Assembly (NCBI GenBank): GCA_003963075.1 | Contig: RXJV01000064.1 | Span: 1 to 64,000 of the forward strand | From: Burkholderiales bacterium | Lineage (GTDB): Bacteria > Pseudomonadota > Gammaproteobacteria > Burkholderiales > Burkholderiaceae_C | Length of the DNA: 64,000 nucleotides | Reading direction: 5' to 3' | In this document: in pieces, positions 41,414-50,026 of the stretch | Numbering within the stretch: position 1 is the stretch's first letter | Layout: every line of letters begins with the position of its first letter | The notes under the pieces: model-generated | What the model was told of the DNA's origin: nothing | Databases searched by the model: none | What the model saw: the letters and a program-made list of their open reading frames with translations, nothing else | Made by a program: the position numbers and the translations under genes

Positions 41414-43045
41414 TCAGCGTGGAAGCACGCCGTCCAGGTAAATGCTGCCGTCCAGGTCGAGCACGAAGCCCTTCACCGCGGCGCGCAGCGGCACGGCCAT
41501 GCGGCCATAGGCGATTGGCGACCAGGGCAGCTGCTGCATCGCGAGCCGCTGGGCCTTGTCGTAGAAGACCTTGCGGTCTTCCCGTTTGAGGGCCTGACGG
41601 GCCTGGGCCAGCAACTGGTCATAGGCCGGGTTGCACCAGAAGGTGCCGCTGGCGGCCCCGCAGGCAAGCTGCCCGGCCGTGCCCGCCGGCTCGGTATCGC
41701 TGAGCCAGCCGATCAGGGCAGCGTCATGGTCGCCGGCGTCGATGCGGCGCAGATACTCGCCCCATTCGTAGCTGACGATGCGGGCGTTCACGCCGACCCG
41801 GGCCCAGTCCGCCTGGATCATCTGCGCCATGCGCTGGCCGTTGGGGTTGTAGGCCCTCACGACAGGCATGGCCCACAGCGTCAGGTTCAGCGGCAGCACG
41901 CCGGCCTTCTGCAGCAGGGCCTTGGCCTTGGCCGGGTCATGCGGCGTCGGCGGGAGGCTGGCGTCATGCGCCCAGTTGGCCGCCGGCACCGGGCTGGTGG
42001 CCAGGGTGCCGGCATCGCCGTAGACCGTGCGCACGATGGCGGCCTTGTCGATCGCCATGTCCAGGGCCTGACGCACCTCGACCTTGGACAGCGCCGGGCG
42101 GCGCGTGTTGTAGGCCAGGATGCCGACGTTCATGCCCGGCGCGGTCGCGAGCTTGATGCCGGCGTCCTTCTGCAGATCCTCCAGCTCCGCCGGGCCGACG
42201 GCCGCCGCGATGTCGCATTCATCGCGCTTCAGGCGCTGGGCACGCACGGTCGCGTCCGGCGTGATCGCATACACCAGCTGGTCGGCCCGGGGCCGCTCGG
42301 CCTGGCGCCACCAGGTCGGGTGCTTCACATAGCGGATCACGCTGTCGGCCCGGAAACTCTTCAGCGCGAAGGGACCGGTGCCCACCGGCATCTGCGCGAT
42401 TCGCTCGGGTGTTCCGGCCTTCAGCAGCTGGGCGGCCAACTCGGCCGACTGGATGGACGCAAAGGCGCCGGTCAATGCCGGCAGAAAGGCCGCATCGCGC
42501 TGCGTCAGCGTGATGCGGACCTGGTGGCTGCCCAGCTTGTCGACCTTGTCGATGAGCTTGTCCCAGCCAAAGGACACGGCATAGGGCGACACCGCCGGCA
42601 GGGCCTTCGCATACGCGCCACCGAGGCCCGCGCCGCGGTTGAGCAGGCGCTCGAAGCTGAACAGCACGTCGTCGGCGTTGAACTCGCGCGAGGGCTTGAA
42701 GCCCTCGACGCGCTGCCAGCTCACGCCGCGTCGGAGCTCGAAGGTGTAGGCCAGGCCATCGGGGCTGATCGTCCAGCTCGCGGCGAGGCCCGGGATGATT
42801 TCATCCGAGCCGCGGCGGGTTTCCAGCAGCGTGCCGAAGATGGGGAACTGCGCGACTTGGTCGATGCCGCTGTCGGTCGTCTGCGGATCCCAGGTCTTGG
42901 GGCTGCCGGCGGTACAGAAGCGCAGCGTCGTGTCCGCCGCCACCCACGCCGGTGTCAGCGCCAGCAGCAGCCAGGCCAGCGCCCGGGCCGAGGCCTTGAG
43001 ACCAGCGCGGGCCACGGGCTCGGCAGACGCTCGGAATCGCAACAT
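41414..43045 (-). CDS. ABC transporter peptide/nickel-type substrate-binding protein
   Basis: A 543-residue secreted binding protein of family 5 (DppA/OppA/NikA). A signal sequence with a basic N-terminus spans about residues 1-37 (LALTPAWVAA). The family signatures are LLETRRGSDEIIPGLAASWTISPDGLAYTFELRRGV (pattern LAASWTIS..LAYTFELR) and NADDVLFSFER. No permease or ATPase gene is adjacent, so it is an orphan binding protein. The start ATG at 43045 is chosen for the signal sequence; the upstream frame runs over rnhA. Confidence 0.9.
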   Translation of the reverse strand: MLRFRASAEPVARAGLKASARALAWLLLALTPAWVAADTTLRFCTAGSPKTWDPQTTDSGIDQVAQFPIFGTLLETRRGSDEIIPGLAASWTISPDGLAYTFELRRGVSWQRVEGFKPSREFNADDVLFSFERLLNRGAGLGGAYAKALPAVSPYAVSFGWDKLIDKVDKLGSHQVRITLTQRDAAFLPALTGAFASIQSAELAAQLLKAGTPERIAQMPVGTGPFALKSFRADSVIRYVKHPTWWRQAERPRADQLVYAITPDATVRAQRLKRDECDIAAAVGPAELEDLQKDAGIKLATAPGMNVGILAYNTRRPALSKVEVRQALDMAIDKAAIVRTVYGDAGTLATSPVPAANWAHDASLPPTPHDPAKAKALLQKAGVLPLNLTLWAMPVVRAYNPNGQRMAQMIQADWARVGVNARIVSYEWGEYLRRIDAGDHDAALIGWLSDTEPAGTAGQLACGAASGTFWCNPAYDQLLAQARQALKREDRKVFYDKAQRLAMQQLPWSPIAYGRMAVPLRAAVKGFVLDLDGSIYLDGVLPR

Positions 43046-43080
43046 CAAAGGCTCCTGTGCAGGCTGGGGTCGCGCGGACT

Positions 43081-43563
43081 TTACTGACCCGCCCGGCCGA
43101 GCGCCGCCACACCCCGGTTGGCCAGCGCATCGGCGCGCTCGTTGCCGGGGTCGCCCGCGTGGCCCTTGACCCAGCGCCACTCGACATGGTGCAGCTTGCG
43201 CAGCGCGTCCAGCCGCATCCACAGGTCGGCGTTCTTGACCGGCTTGCCGTCGGCCGTCTTCCAGCCGCGGCGCTGCCAGTTGACGATCCACTCGGTGATG
43301 CCCTTGCGCACGTACTCGCTGTCCAGGTAGATCACCACATCGCAGCTGCGCTTGAGCGAGGCCAGGGCCTCGATCGGCGCGGTCAGCTCCATCCGGTTGT
43401 TGGTCGTGCCGGCTTCGCCGCCGAAGAGTTCCTTGTCGTGGCCGCCGCTGCTCAGCCAGGCGCCCCAGCCGCCCGGGCCCGGGTTGCCCTTGCAGGCGCC
43501 GTCGGTGTAGATCGTGACCTGCGGGCGCTTGATGGCCATCGCCGGTGGCTTGGTTTCAGTCAT
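43081..43563 (-). CDS. rnhA: Ribonuclease HI
   Basis: A 160-residue endonuclease that cuts RNA in RNA-DNA hybrids. Catalytic residues are visible: D21 ([14 protein letters not shown]), E59 (NNRMEL), D81 (YLDSEYV) and the last aspartate in [10 protein letters not shown]. The N-terminus is about 8 residues longer than usual; a second ATG (residue 9) is possible. Its start overlaps the stop codon of the upstream methyltransferase gene by 8 bases, so they are coupled. Confidence 0.96.
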   Translation of the reverse strand: MTETKPPAMAIKRPQVTIYTDGACKGNPGPGGWGAWLSSGGHDKELFGGEAGTTNNRMELTAPIEALASLKRSCDVVIYLDSEYVRKGITEWIVNWQRRGWKTADGKPVKNADLWMRLDALRKLHHVEWRWVKGHAGDPGNERADALANRGVAALGRAGQ

Positions 43564-44290
43564 GTTTTTTGTGATGCGTGTTGAGCGCGACGGCCGGCGC
43601 CTTCTTGGCGGCCAGCCGTGAATTCCTGGCCAGACCGATCATGCGCATGCCGTGCACGCGCTTGATCGCCTGGATGAAGTAGACGGCGCCGAGCACCGGC
43701 CACCAGCGCGAACCGACACCGTCCACCCATTGCCAGCGCTGCAGCCAGACCTCGCTGCGCAGCGGCGGCCGGTAGACCCCGAAGCGCGCCGCCTCCACCT
43801 CGAAGTTCAGCAGCTTGAGCCAGTCACGCAGCCGCCAGTAGCCGATGAAGTCGCCGTCGCGGGGCAGAAAGGGCTCGCCGCGACGCTTGAACCGGCCGAG
43901 CGTCTGGCGCAGGCTCCACAGGCTGGCCGGGTTCAGACCAAAGACGATCAGCCGGCCCTCCGGCCGCAGCACGCGCTCGACCTCGCGCAGCAGCGCATGG
44001 GCGTCGACGGCCAGCTCCAGCGAGTGCGGCAGCACCACCAGGTCCAGGCTGGCGCTCTCGAAGGGCAGCGCCTCGGCATCGCACTGCAGGTCTCGGCCGA
44101 CGACCCAGCGGTGCGGCATCCGGTTGGCCTGCAGACCGTCCAGTTCGGGCAGGCCGAGTTGCAGCGCGTGGAAGCCGAACAGGTCCGCCACGGCGGCATC
44201 GACCTGAGCCTGCTCCCAACCCAACAGATGCCGGCCGGGCGGCGTTTGAAGCCAGGCCGCCAAATCTATACTTGGCGCTTTATCAGTCAT
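43556..44290 (-). CDS. Class I SAM-dependent methyltransferase (YafS-like)
   Basis: A 244-residue protein next to rnhA and gloB, the same place as yafS in E. coli. The SAM fold is degraded in motif I but retains the [39 protein letters not shown] region (pattern LVVLPHSLE...[12 protein letters not shown]). The substrate is unknown. The C-terminus is basic ([11 protein letters not shown]). The start at 44290 is the ATG after a pyrimidine-rich leader. Confidence 0.85.
   Translation of the reverse strand: MTDKAPSIDLAAWLQTPPGRHLLGWEQAQVDAAVADLFGFHALQLGLPELDGLQANRMPHRWVVGRDLQCDAEALPFESASLDLVVLPHSLELAVDAHALLREVERVLRPEGRLIVFGLNPASLWSLRQTLGRFKRRGEPFLPRDGDFIGYWRLRDWLKLLNFEVEAARFGVYRPPLRSEVWLQRWQWVDGVGSRWWPVLGAVYFIQAIKRVHGMRMIGLARNSRLAAKKAPAVALNTHHKKHD
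44245..44272 (+). promoter_or_regulatory. Candidate promoter of gloB inside the divergent methyltransferase gene
   Basis: TTGAAG (44246-44251) and TATACT (44267-44272) are 15 bases apart on the plus strand. Transcription would begin near 44279, a few tens of bases before gloB. The element lies within the first codons of the minus-strand methyltransferase gene. Confidence 0.45.
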
Positions 44291-44316
44291 GGGTTGGCGC
44301 CACATTGACGCTCGGT

Positions 44317-45102
44317 TTGACGCTCACGCCTTTGCCCGCTTTCGACGACAACTACCTCTGGCTGTTGGATGACGGCCGTGAGGCCCTGGTCGTCGACCCC
44401 GGCGACGCGGCGCCGGTGGCCGCGGCACTCGACGCCCGGGGCCTGACGCTGGCAGGCATTCTATTGACCCATCACCACGGCGATCACGTGGGCGGTGTTG
44501 ACGCGCTGCGCCCGCGCCTGGCCGGCCCGGTCTTTGGGCCGCTGCATGAGCCCATGCCCGAGCCGCTGCAGCGCCTGCGCGGCGGGGACATCGTCGAGCT
44601 GCTGGGCCTGCAATTCACCGTGCTCGACGTGCCCGGCCACACCGCCGGCCACATCGCCTACTTCGCGGCCGAGGCCGGCCGCGAGGGCCCGCTGCTGTTC
44701 TGCGGCGACACGCTGTTCAGCGCCGGTTGCGGCCGGCTGTTCGAAGGCACGGCGGCACAGATGCATGCCTCGCTGCGGTCGCTGGCCGCGCTGCCGCCCG
44801 AGACGCGCGTGTGCTGCGCCCATGAATACACGCTGTCCAATCTGCGCTTCGCGCGCGCGGTCGACCCCGACAACGCAGCGCTGGCCGCATACGCTGCCTG
44901 GTGCGAGGCCGAGCGCGCCGCCGGGCGGCCGACCCTGCCCGCGCGCATGGGCCAAGAGGTCCTGATCAACCCCTTCCTGCGTTGCGAGCAGGCCCCGTTG
45001 CGCGACGCCGCCCGGCGCCACGCCCCGTCGACGCTGGCGGCCGCGCCCGAGCCGGTCGATGTGTTCGCGACGCTGCGCGAATGGAAGAACGGATTCCGAT
45101 GA
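44317..45102 (+). CDS. gloB: Hydroxyacylglutathione hydrolase (glyoxalase II)
   Basis: A 261-residue metallo-beta-lactamase-fold enzyme that hydrolyses S-lactoylglutathione in methylglyoxal detoxification. The dinuclear metal site is THHHGDHVGG, with further ligands in VPGHTAGHIAY, FCGDTLFSAGCGR and CCAHEYT. The N-terminus LTPLPAFDDNYLWLL is the family start. Several TTG codons in frame (44272, 44305, 44317) could start it and no ATG exists; 44317 fits the usual length best. The stop overlaps the mltD start (ATGA). Confidence 0.92.
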   Translation: MTLTPLPAFDDNYLWLLDDGREALVVDPGDAAPVAAALDARGLTLAGILLTHHHGDHVGGVDALRPRLAGPVFGPLHEPMPEPLQRLRGGDIVELLGLQFTVLDVPGHTAGHIAYFAAEAGREGPLLFCGDTLFSAGCGRLFEGTAAQMHASLRSLAALPPETRVCCAHEYTLSNLRFARAVDPDNAALAAYAAWCEAERAAGRPTLPARMGQEVLINPFLRCEQAPLRDAARRHAPSTLAAAPEPVDVFATLREWKNGFR

Positions 45103-46649
45103 CGCTGACCCACCGCCTCACCGCGCTCGCCACGGCCCTGCTGCTCGCCGCCTGCGCCAACACGCACCCGCCCTCATCGGCCCCGGCCGCCGACACGCCG
45201 CCCGCCCCAACACCCGCGATCACCGCGGCCCTGCCGGCCGCGCCGACGTCCGCCGCCCTCGTGCCGACGCGTGAGCGCGCGGCCGGCCTGCTGGAGGACG
45301 CCCTGCGCCCCGGCGAGAAGGTGGACCTCGACGCGGCCGACGTGAACGCCGACCTGTGGGCGCGGTTGCGCAAGGGTTTTCAGCTGCGGGATCTGGATGA
45401 CGACTGGGTTCGCAAGGCCGAGGCCTGGTACAGCGCCCGGCCGGACTACGTCGAGCGCATGACGACCCGCGGCAGCCGCTACCTCTTCCACATCCTGGAC
45501 GAGGTCGAGAAGCGCGGCATGCCGAGCGAACTGGCCCTGCTGCCCTTTGTCGAAAGCGCCTTCGTCACGCATGCCGTGTCCAGCGCCAAGGCCACCGGCA
45601 TGTGGCAGTTCATGCCGGCCACCGGACGTGACTTCGACCTCAAGCAAAACATCTTCCGCGACGACCGCCGCGATGTGCTCGCGTCGACGCGTGCCGCCCT
45701 CGACTACCTGGGCCGGCTGTACAAGATGTTCGGCGACTGGCATCTCGCGCTGGCCGCCTACAACTGGGGCCCGGGCAATGTACAGAAGGCCGTCGCGCGC
45801 AACCAGCGTCTGGGCCTGCCGACCGACTACGAAAGCCTGAAGATCCCCGACGAAACGCGCTACTACGTGCCCAAGCTGCAGGCGGTCAAAAACATCGTTC
45901 TCGCGCCCGAGCGCTATGCACTCACGCTGCCGCCGGTGGCCAACCACCCCTATTTCCTGAGCGTGAGGATCGAGCGCGACATCGATGTCGAGCTGGCCGC
46001 CCGCCTGGCCGGCGTCTCGCTGGAAACCTTCCAGCAGTTCAACCCGCAGATGAACAAGCCGGTCATCCTCGCGGCGGCCACACCCCAGGTGCTGCTGCCC
46101 TACGAGCAGGCCAGCGTCTTCGCCGAAAACCTGGCCAGCCATGTCGGCGAGAACCGCGGCCCGATGGCAAGCTGGACCGCCTGGATCGTGCCCAAGACCA
46201 TGAGCCCGGCCGAGGCTGCCAAGCGCACCGGCATGGCCGAGGCCCAGCTGCGCGAGGTCAACAAGATCCCGCCCAAGATGCTCGTGAAAGCCGGCTCGAC
46301 GCTGCTGGTGCCGCGCGGCGAACATGTCGTCGCCGATGTGTCCGGCCAGCTGGCCGACAGCGCCGCGCTGAACCTCGCGCCCGACGCGCCGCCGCTGCGC
46401 CGCGTCAGCTTCAAGGCCGGCAAGGCCGACACGGTGGCCAGCGTCGCCGCGCGCTACCAGCTGCGCGCCGAGCAGGTCGCGCAGTGGAACAAGGTCGGCG
46501 CCAATGCCCGCTTCAAACCGGGCCAGGCCGTCGTCGTGTACACCGCGCCGTCATCCGCAGCGCCGGTTCGGGTGGCGGCCGCCAAGGCTCCGGCCAAGGC
46601 CGCCAAGCTGGGCCGCGGCCGCACCGTGGTCGCGGCCGCCGCGCCCTGA
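45099..46649 (+). CDS. mltD: Membrane-bound lytic murein transglycosylase D
   Basis: A 516-residue lipoprotein with lipobox LAAC (C19). The lytic transglycosylase domain spans about residues 130-285, with the catalytic glutamate E152 in LPFVESAFVTHAVSSAKATGMWQFMPATGR (pattern FVESAF...GMWQFMPATGR) and a closing LALAAYNWGPGNV. Two LysM-type segments follow (about 365-415 and 435-485), fewer and weaker than in some relatives. It cleaves peptidoglycan glycan strands. The start overlaps the gloB stop by 4 bases. Confidence 0.95.
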   Translation: MTLTHRLTALATALLLAACANTHPPSSAPAADTPPAPTPAITAALPAAPTSAALVPTRERAAGLLEDALRPGEKVDLDAADVNADLWARLRKGFQLRDLDDDWVRKAEAWYSARPDYVERMTTRGSRYLFHILDEVEKRGMPSELALLPFVESAFVTHAVSSAKATGMWQFMPATGRDFDLKQNIFRDDRRDVLASTRAALDYLGRLYKMFGDWHLALAAYNWGPGNVQKAVARNQRLGLPTDYESLKIPDETRYYVPKLQAVKNIVLAPERYALTLPPVANHPYFLSVRIERDIDVELAARLAGVSLETFQQFNPQMNKPVILAAATPQVLLPYEQASVFAENLASHVGENRGPMASWTAWIVPKTMSPAEAAKRTGMAEAQLREVNKIPPKMLVKAGSTLLVPRGEHVVADVSGQLADSAALNLAPDAPPLRRVSFKAGKADTVASVAARYQLRAEQVAQWNKVGANARFKPGQAVVVYTAPSSAAPVRVAAAKAPAKAAKLGRGRTVVAAAAP

Positions 46650-46656
46650 GGCCGGT

Positions 46657-47049
46657 TCAGCGGACGAAGAACAGCGCGAGGCTGGACGCGAAGCCGCCGA
46701 ACCAGAGCAGCGAGCGCAGCGAGGCCCGGTCGGCCAGATAGGCCGCGATGAAACCCAGCCGGGCCGCGACGAAGCCGAGCGCCAACGCGTCCACCGTGGC
46801 CTGGGCGGCCTGGTGCTGGTGGGCCACGAACAGGCCGGCGGCAAACACCGGCAGCGCCTCCCAGCTGTTGGCTTGTGCCGCGTTGGCACGCGCCCGCCAG
46901 CCCTCAAGCGTGGCCAGCCATTCGCGGGGCCGGTGGTTGTCGAAGCCGCCGTCGCGGCGGCGCTTGCCGATGCCCTGGAACTTGGCGATCAAGGTGCAGC
47001 CAATGGGCAGCAGGCAGGCAATCAGCAGGCAGATCTGGGCCATGGTCAT
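46657..47049 (-). CDS. MAPEG family membrane protein
   Basis: A 130-residue protein with about four membrane helices. It matches the MAPEG pattern: an FDNHRPREWLATLEGWRARANAAQANSWEALPVFAAG segment (shared core RARANAAQANSWEALPVF) between helices 1 and 2. MAPEG proteins are glutathione- or lipid-related, but bacterial members are mostly uncharacterised. The ATG at 47049 has GAGGA upstream. It follows recR by 11 bases on the same strand and ends close to the convergent mltD. Confidence 0.85.
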   Translation of the reverse strand: MTMAQICLLIACLLPIGCTLIAKFQGIGKRRRDGGFDNHRPREWLATLEGWRARANAAQANSWEALPVFAAGLFVAHQHQAAQATVDALALGFVAARLGFIAAYLADRASLRSLLWFGGFASSLALFFVR

Positions 47050-47060
47050 GGTGTCCTCGC

Positions 47061-47642
47061 TCAACGGCGGTCCGACAAGGCATGGGCGATGGTGCCGAGG
47101 TCCACATACTCGAGCTCGCTGCCCACCGGCACGCCGCGTGCGAGCCGTGTCGACCTGATGCCACGGGCCCGCAATGCCTCGGCCAGCACATGGGCCGTGG
47201 CCTCGCCCTCGGCGGTGAAGCTGGTCGCGAGGATGACCTCCTCGACGCCCGCCTCGCTGGCGCGCACCAGCAGCTCGGCCGCGCCGATCTGGCGCGTGCC
47301 GACGCCGTCCAGCGGGCTCAGCCGGCCCAGCAGCACGAAGTAATAGCCCCGGTAGGAGCCGGTGCGCTCCAATGCGGCCTGGTCCGCCGGCGTCTCGACC
47401 ACGCAGAGCAGCCGGCCGTCGCGCTGCCCGTCCGCGCAGACGGCGCAGATCGGCGTCTCGCTGAAGGTGTGGCAGCGCTCGCAATGCTTGATGCGCTCGC
47501 CCGCCGAGGTCAGCGCGTCGGCCAGCCGCGGCATCGCCAGCCGGTCGTGCTGCAGCAGGTGGTAGGCCATGCGCTGGGCCGACTTCTGGCCCACGCCGGG
47601 CAGGCGCTTGAGCGCCTCGATCAACGAGTCCAGTGCATTCAA
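47061..47642 (-). CDS. recR: Recombination mediator protein RecR
   Basis: A 193-residue DNA repair protein that works with RecF and RecO to load RecA at gaps. The helix-hairpin-helix lies near residues 7-35 ([17 protein letters not shown]). The zinc finger is [16 protein letters not shown], and the Toprim domain (about 80-175) has VVETPAD and the GPLDGV-like segment SPLDGVG. It lies in the conserved dnaX-ybaB-recR order, separated from ybaB by repeat C. Confidence 0.96.
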   Translation of the reverse strand: MNALDSLIEALKRLPGVGQKSAQRMAYHLLQHDRLAMPRLADALTSAGERIKHCERCHTFSETPICAVCADGQRDGRLLCVVETPADQAALERTGSYRGYYFVLLGRLSPLDGVGTRQIGAAELLVRASEAGVEEVILATSFTAEGEATAHVLAEALRARGIRSTRLARGVPVGSELEYVDLGTIAHALSDRR

Positions 47643-47692
47643 ACCGAAGCCAGTCCGTCAGCAGACGATCGCCGCCGCAGGCGCGATCTCAC

Positions 47693-47777
47693 CGAGCAGC
47701 AGCCGTGGAACTGGCTCCGCCAGGCCACTGGCTGCGCCCCCTTGAGGGGGAGGCGCGCAGCGCCTCGGGGGTGGGCC
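47693..47777 (-). repeat. Intergenic GC-rich repeat, copy C
   Basis: An 85-base copy between recR and ybaB. The first half matches copies A and B (GAGCAGCAGCCGTGGAACTGGC...). The second half differs: CCCCCTTGAGGGGG is followed by AGGCGCGCAGCGCCTCGGGGGTGG. It ends 1 base before the ybaB stop, so it has the same stop-abutting placement. Confidence 0.88.
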
Positions 47778-47778
47778 A

Positions 47779-48105
47779 TCAGAACGGGAACTTCATGCCG
47801 GGCGGCAGGGGCATGCCGGCGGTCAGCTTGCCCATCTTCTCGGCGCTGGTCGCCTCGGCGCGGCGCGCGGCGTCATTGAAGGCGGCGGCCACGAGGTCCT
47901 CCAGCATGTCCTTGTCGTCGTCCAGCAGGCTGGGGTCGATGGTGACGCGGCGGACCTCGTTCTTGCAGGTCATCACGACCTTGACCAGGCCGGCGCCGCT
48001 CTGGCCCTCGACCTCGATATGGGCGAGTTCTTCCTGCGCCTTCTTCAGGTTGTCCTGCATCGCCTGGGCTTGCTTCATCAAGCCGGCGAGTTGGCCTTTC
48101 ATCAT
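47779..48105 (-). CDS. ybaB: Nucleoid-associated protein YbaB/EbfC
   Basis: A 108-residue small DNA-binding protein. The N-terminal long helix ([19 protein letters not shown]) and the beta strands [30 protein letters not shown] (core SGAGLVKV and [11 protein letters not shown]) are the family pattern. The dimer coats DNA and bends it. It lies 17 bases downstream of dnaX in the conserved order. Confidence 0.95.
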   Translation of the reverse strand: MMKGQLAGLMKQAQAMQDNLKKAQEELAHIEVEGQSGAGLVKVVMTCKNEVRRVTIDPSLLDDDKDMLEDLVAAAFNDAARRAEATSAEKMGKLTAGMPLPPGMKFPF

Positions 48106-48122
48106 GATCGTGTCCTTCGGGA

Positions 48123-49985
48123 TCAGGGGGTGGGTGTCAGCGGCTGCACCGAACCGGGCAGGATGCGGGCCGACGGGAATTGGGAAAGCAAGGTGCGCGT
48201 CATCGGGTGCGACGCGGCGAGGTCTTCGGCGGCGCGCTGCTCGGCCTCGGCGCGCGCAACGGTTCGCAGCGCGATCGAGTCCTCGGCCACGCCGGCCTCG
48301 ATGTCCAGCCGGGCGCCGAGCGCGGCTTCGAGCTTGGCGACCAGGGCCGGCGCGCGCAGCGATTCGCGCTCGACCCGCAGCGACCAGACCTCGCGGCCGT
48401 CGACGCTCGTGCAGCCCAGGGCCTGGGCCTGGCGGGCCAGCTCGCCGGTCATGCCGACGAGGTTCAGCCCCGCGATGCGCTCGGCCCAGAGAGCGCCTTC
48501 GGCGGTCTCGCGCAGCACGGCGCGGCGCGGCGCGTCCGGCTCATCGCGCGGCTCCGCGACCGCACCGACCGCACGGGGCGTGTCGTCGGCGTCCATCCAC
48601 GGCGGCGGCACCTCATCGGGAGGCGGGCCGTCGGGGTCGATGCCATCGGGCTCGGCCGCGGGCGCCACCGGGCGCGGCCGCAGCCGCGCGGCAAAGCTGG
48701 ACGCGGCCGGCTCGGCCTGCTGCGGGGCCTCGGTCACGGCCGGAGCAAGGGCTGCGGCCGCGGCCTGAGGCGCCGCAGCGACCGGCGGCGCGCCCACCGC
48801 CTTGGGCAGCGGCACCGCCACCACGGCCTTGGCGACCGCGGGCGGGCGCGCCAGCGCTGCGGCCTTCACCGGCTTCGGGACAGTGCCCGCGGGCCGGAAC
48901 GCCAGCATGCGCAGCAGCACCATCAGCAGGCCGGCGTATTCGTCCGGCGCCAGGTGCAGTTCGGCGCGGCCGTGCAAGGCCATGCTGTACATCAGCTGGA
49001 CCTCGTCGGCCGGCAGCGCGGCGGCGAGGCGGCGGATCTCGGCCGTCTCCGGGTCGGCATCATCGAGCGCCGTCGGCGCCGCCTGCGCCAGCGCCATCTG
49101 CTGGAACAGCGTGGCCAGGTCTTCCAGCGTGCCCGCGGCCGACAGGCCCGCACTCCGCAGCGCATCGGCCTGGGCGACCACCGCCTCACCGCTGGCGGCC
49201 GCCAGCGCATCGACGATGGATACCACATGGCCGCGGTCCACGCTGCCCAGCATCTGCCGCACACCCGCTTCGGTCAGCTGGCCCGCGCCGAACGCAATGG
49301 CCTGGTCGGTGAGTGACAGCGCATCGCGCATCGACCCGCGCGCGGCGCGCGACAGCAGCCGCAGCGCACCCGGCTCGGCCGGCACGTGCTCCGCGCCCAG
49401 CACATTGCCCAGGTGCATCTGCACATCGGCCGCGGCCATCGGGCGCAGGTTGAACTGCAGGCAGCGCGACAGCACGGTGACCGGCACCTTCTGCGGGTCA
49501 GTCGTCGCGAGCACGAACTTCAGGTACTCGGGCGGCTCCTCCAGCGTCTTGAGCATCGCGTTGAACGCGGTGTTCGACAGCATGTGCACTTCGTCGATCA
49601 TGTAGACCTTGAAGCGGCCGACGACCGGCTTGTAGACCGCCTGGTCCAGCAGCTGCGAGATCTCCTCGACGCCGCGGTTGGAGGCAGCGTCCAGCTCGAC
49701 GTAATCGACGAAGCGGCCCGAATCGATGTCACGGCAGGCGTTGCACACGCCGCAGGGCTGGGCCGTGATGCTGCCCGTGCCGTCCGGCCCGGTGCAGTTC
49801 AGGCTCTTGGCCAGGATGCGCGACACCGTCGTCTTGCCGACGCCGCGCGTGCCGGTGAACAGATAGGCATGGTGCAGCCGGCCTTGCGTCAGCGCATTGG
49901 CCAGCGCCTGCACGACATGCTCCTGGCCGACGAGCTGCTCGAAACTCTGTGGGCGGTATTTGCGGGCCAGGACCTGGTAACTCAT
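48123..49985 (-). CDS. dnaX: DNA polymerase III subunit gamma/tau
   Basis: A 620-residue clamp-loader subunit. The AAA+ domain (about 1-230) has Walker A GTRGVGKT at 45-52 and four cysteines of the zinc module (SLNC ... QPCGVCNAC), then a DEVHMLS Walker B. Domain III follows to about 370. After a Pro/Ala-rich linker (about 375-480) comes a tau-type C-terminal domain that would bind the polymerase and helicase. I found no clear A-AAA-AAG slippery site, so no frameshifted gamma is predicted from sequence. The ATG is 8 bases after a TAGAAT element. Confidence 0.95.
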   Translation of the reverse strand: MSYQVLARKYRPQSFEQLVGQEHVVQALANALTQGRLHHAYLFTGTRGVGKTTVSRILAKSLNCTGPDGTGSITAQPCGVCNACRDIDSGRFVDYVELDAASNRGVEEISQLLDQAVYKPVVGRFKVYMIDEVHMLSNTAFNAMLKTLEEPPEYLKFVLATTDPQKVPVTVLSRCLQFNLRPMAAADVQMHLGNVLGAEHVPAEPGALRLLSRAARGSMRDALSLTDQAIAFGAGQLTEAGVRQMLGSVDRGHVVSIVDALAAASGEAVVAQADALRSAGLSAAGTLEDLATLFQQMALAQAAPTALDDADPETAEIRRLAAALPADEVQLMYSMALHGRAELHLAPDEYAGLLMVLLRMLAFRPAGTVPKPVKAAALARPPAVAKAVVAVPLPKAVGAPPVAAAPQAAAAALAPAVTEAPQQAEPAASSFAARLRPRPVAPAAEPDGIDPDGPPPDEVPPPWMDADDTPRAVGAVAEPRDEPDAPRRAVLRETAEGALWAERIAGLNLVGMTGELARQAQALGCTSVDGREVWSLRVERESLRAPALVAKLEAALGARLDIEAGVAEDSIALRTVARAEAEQRAAEDLAASHPMTRTLLSQFPSARILPGSVQPLTPTP

Positions 49986-49999
49986 GGCGGCGGATTCTA
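49986..49999 (-). promoter_or_regulatory. -10 box, predicted leaderless start of dnaX
   Basis: TAGAAT on the minus strand (49999-49994) is followed by CCGCCGCC and the dnaX ATG at 49985. No Shine-Dalgarno sequence is present. The promoter is back to back with that of the PurM-like gene in a 41-base gap. Confidence 0.5.
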
Positions 50000-50014
50000 G
50001 GTGGCCCCTCCGCC

Positions 50015-50026
50015 GATAATTGCGGG
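50015..50026 (+). promoter_or_regulatory. -10 box, predicted leaderless start of the PurM-like gene
   Basis: GATAAT (50015-50020) is followed by 6 bases and the ATG at 50027. The expected transcription start coincides with the A of the start codon. A polymerase at this site would cover the divergent dnaX promoter. Confidence 0.5.

Noticed and set aside
48123-49985. A programmed frameshift site in dnaX
   Set aside because: No A-AAA-AAG-type slippery run with a following hairpin was seen in the reading frame.
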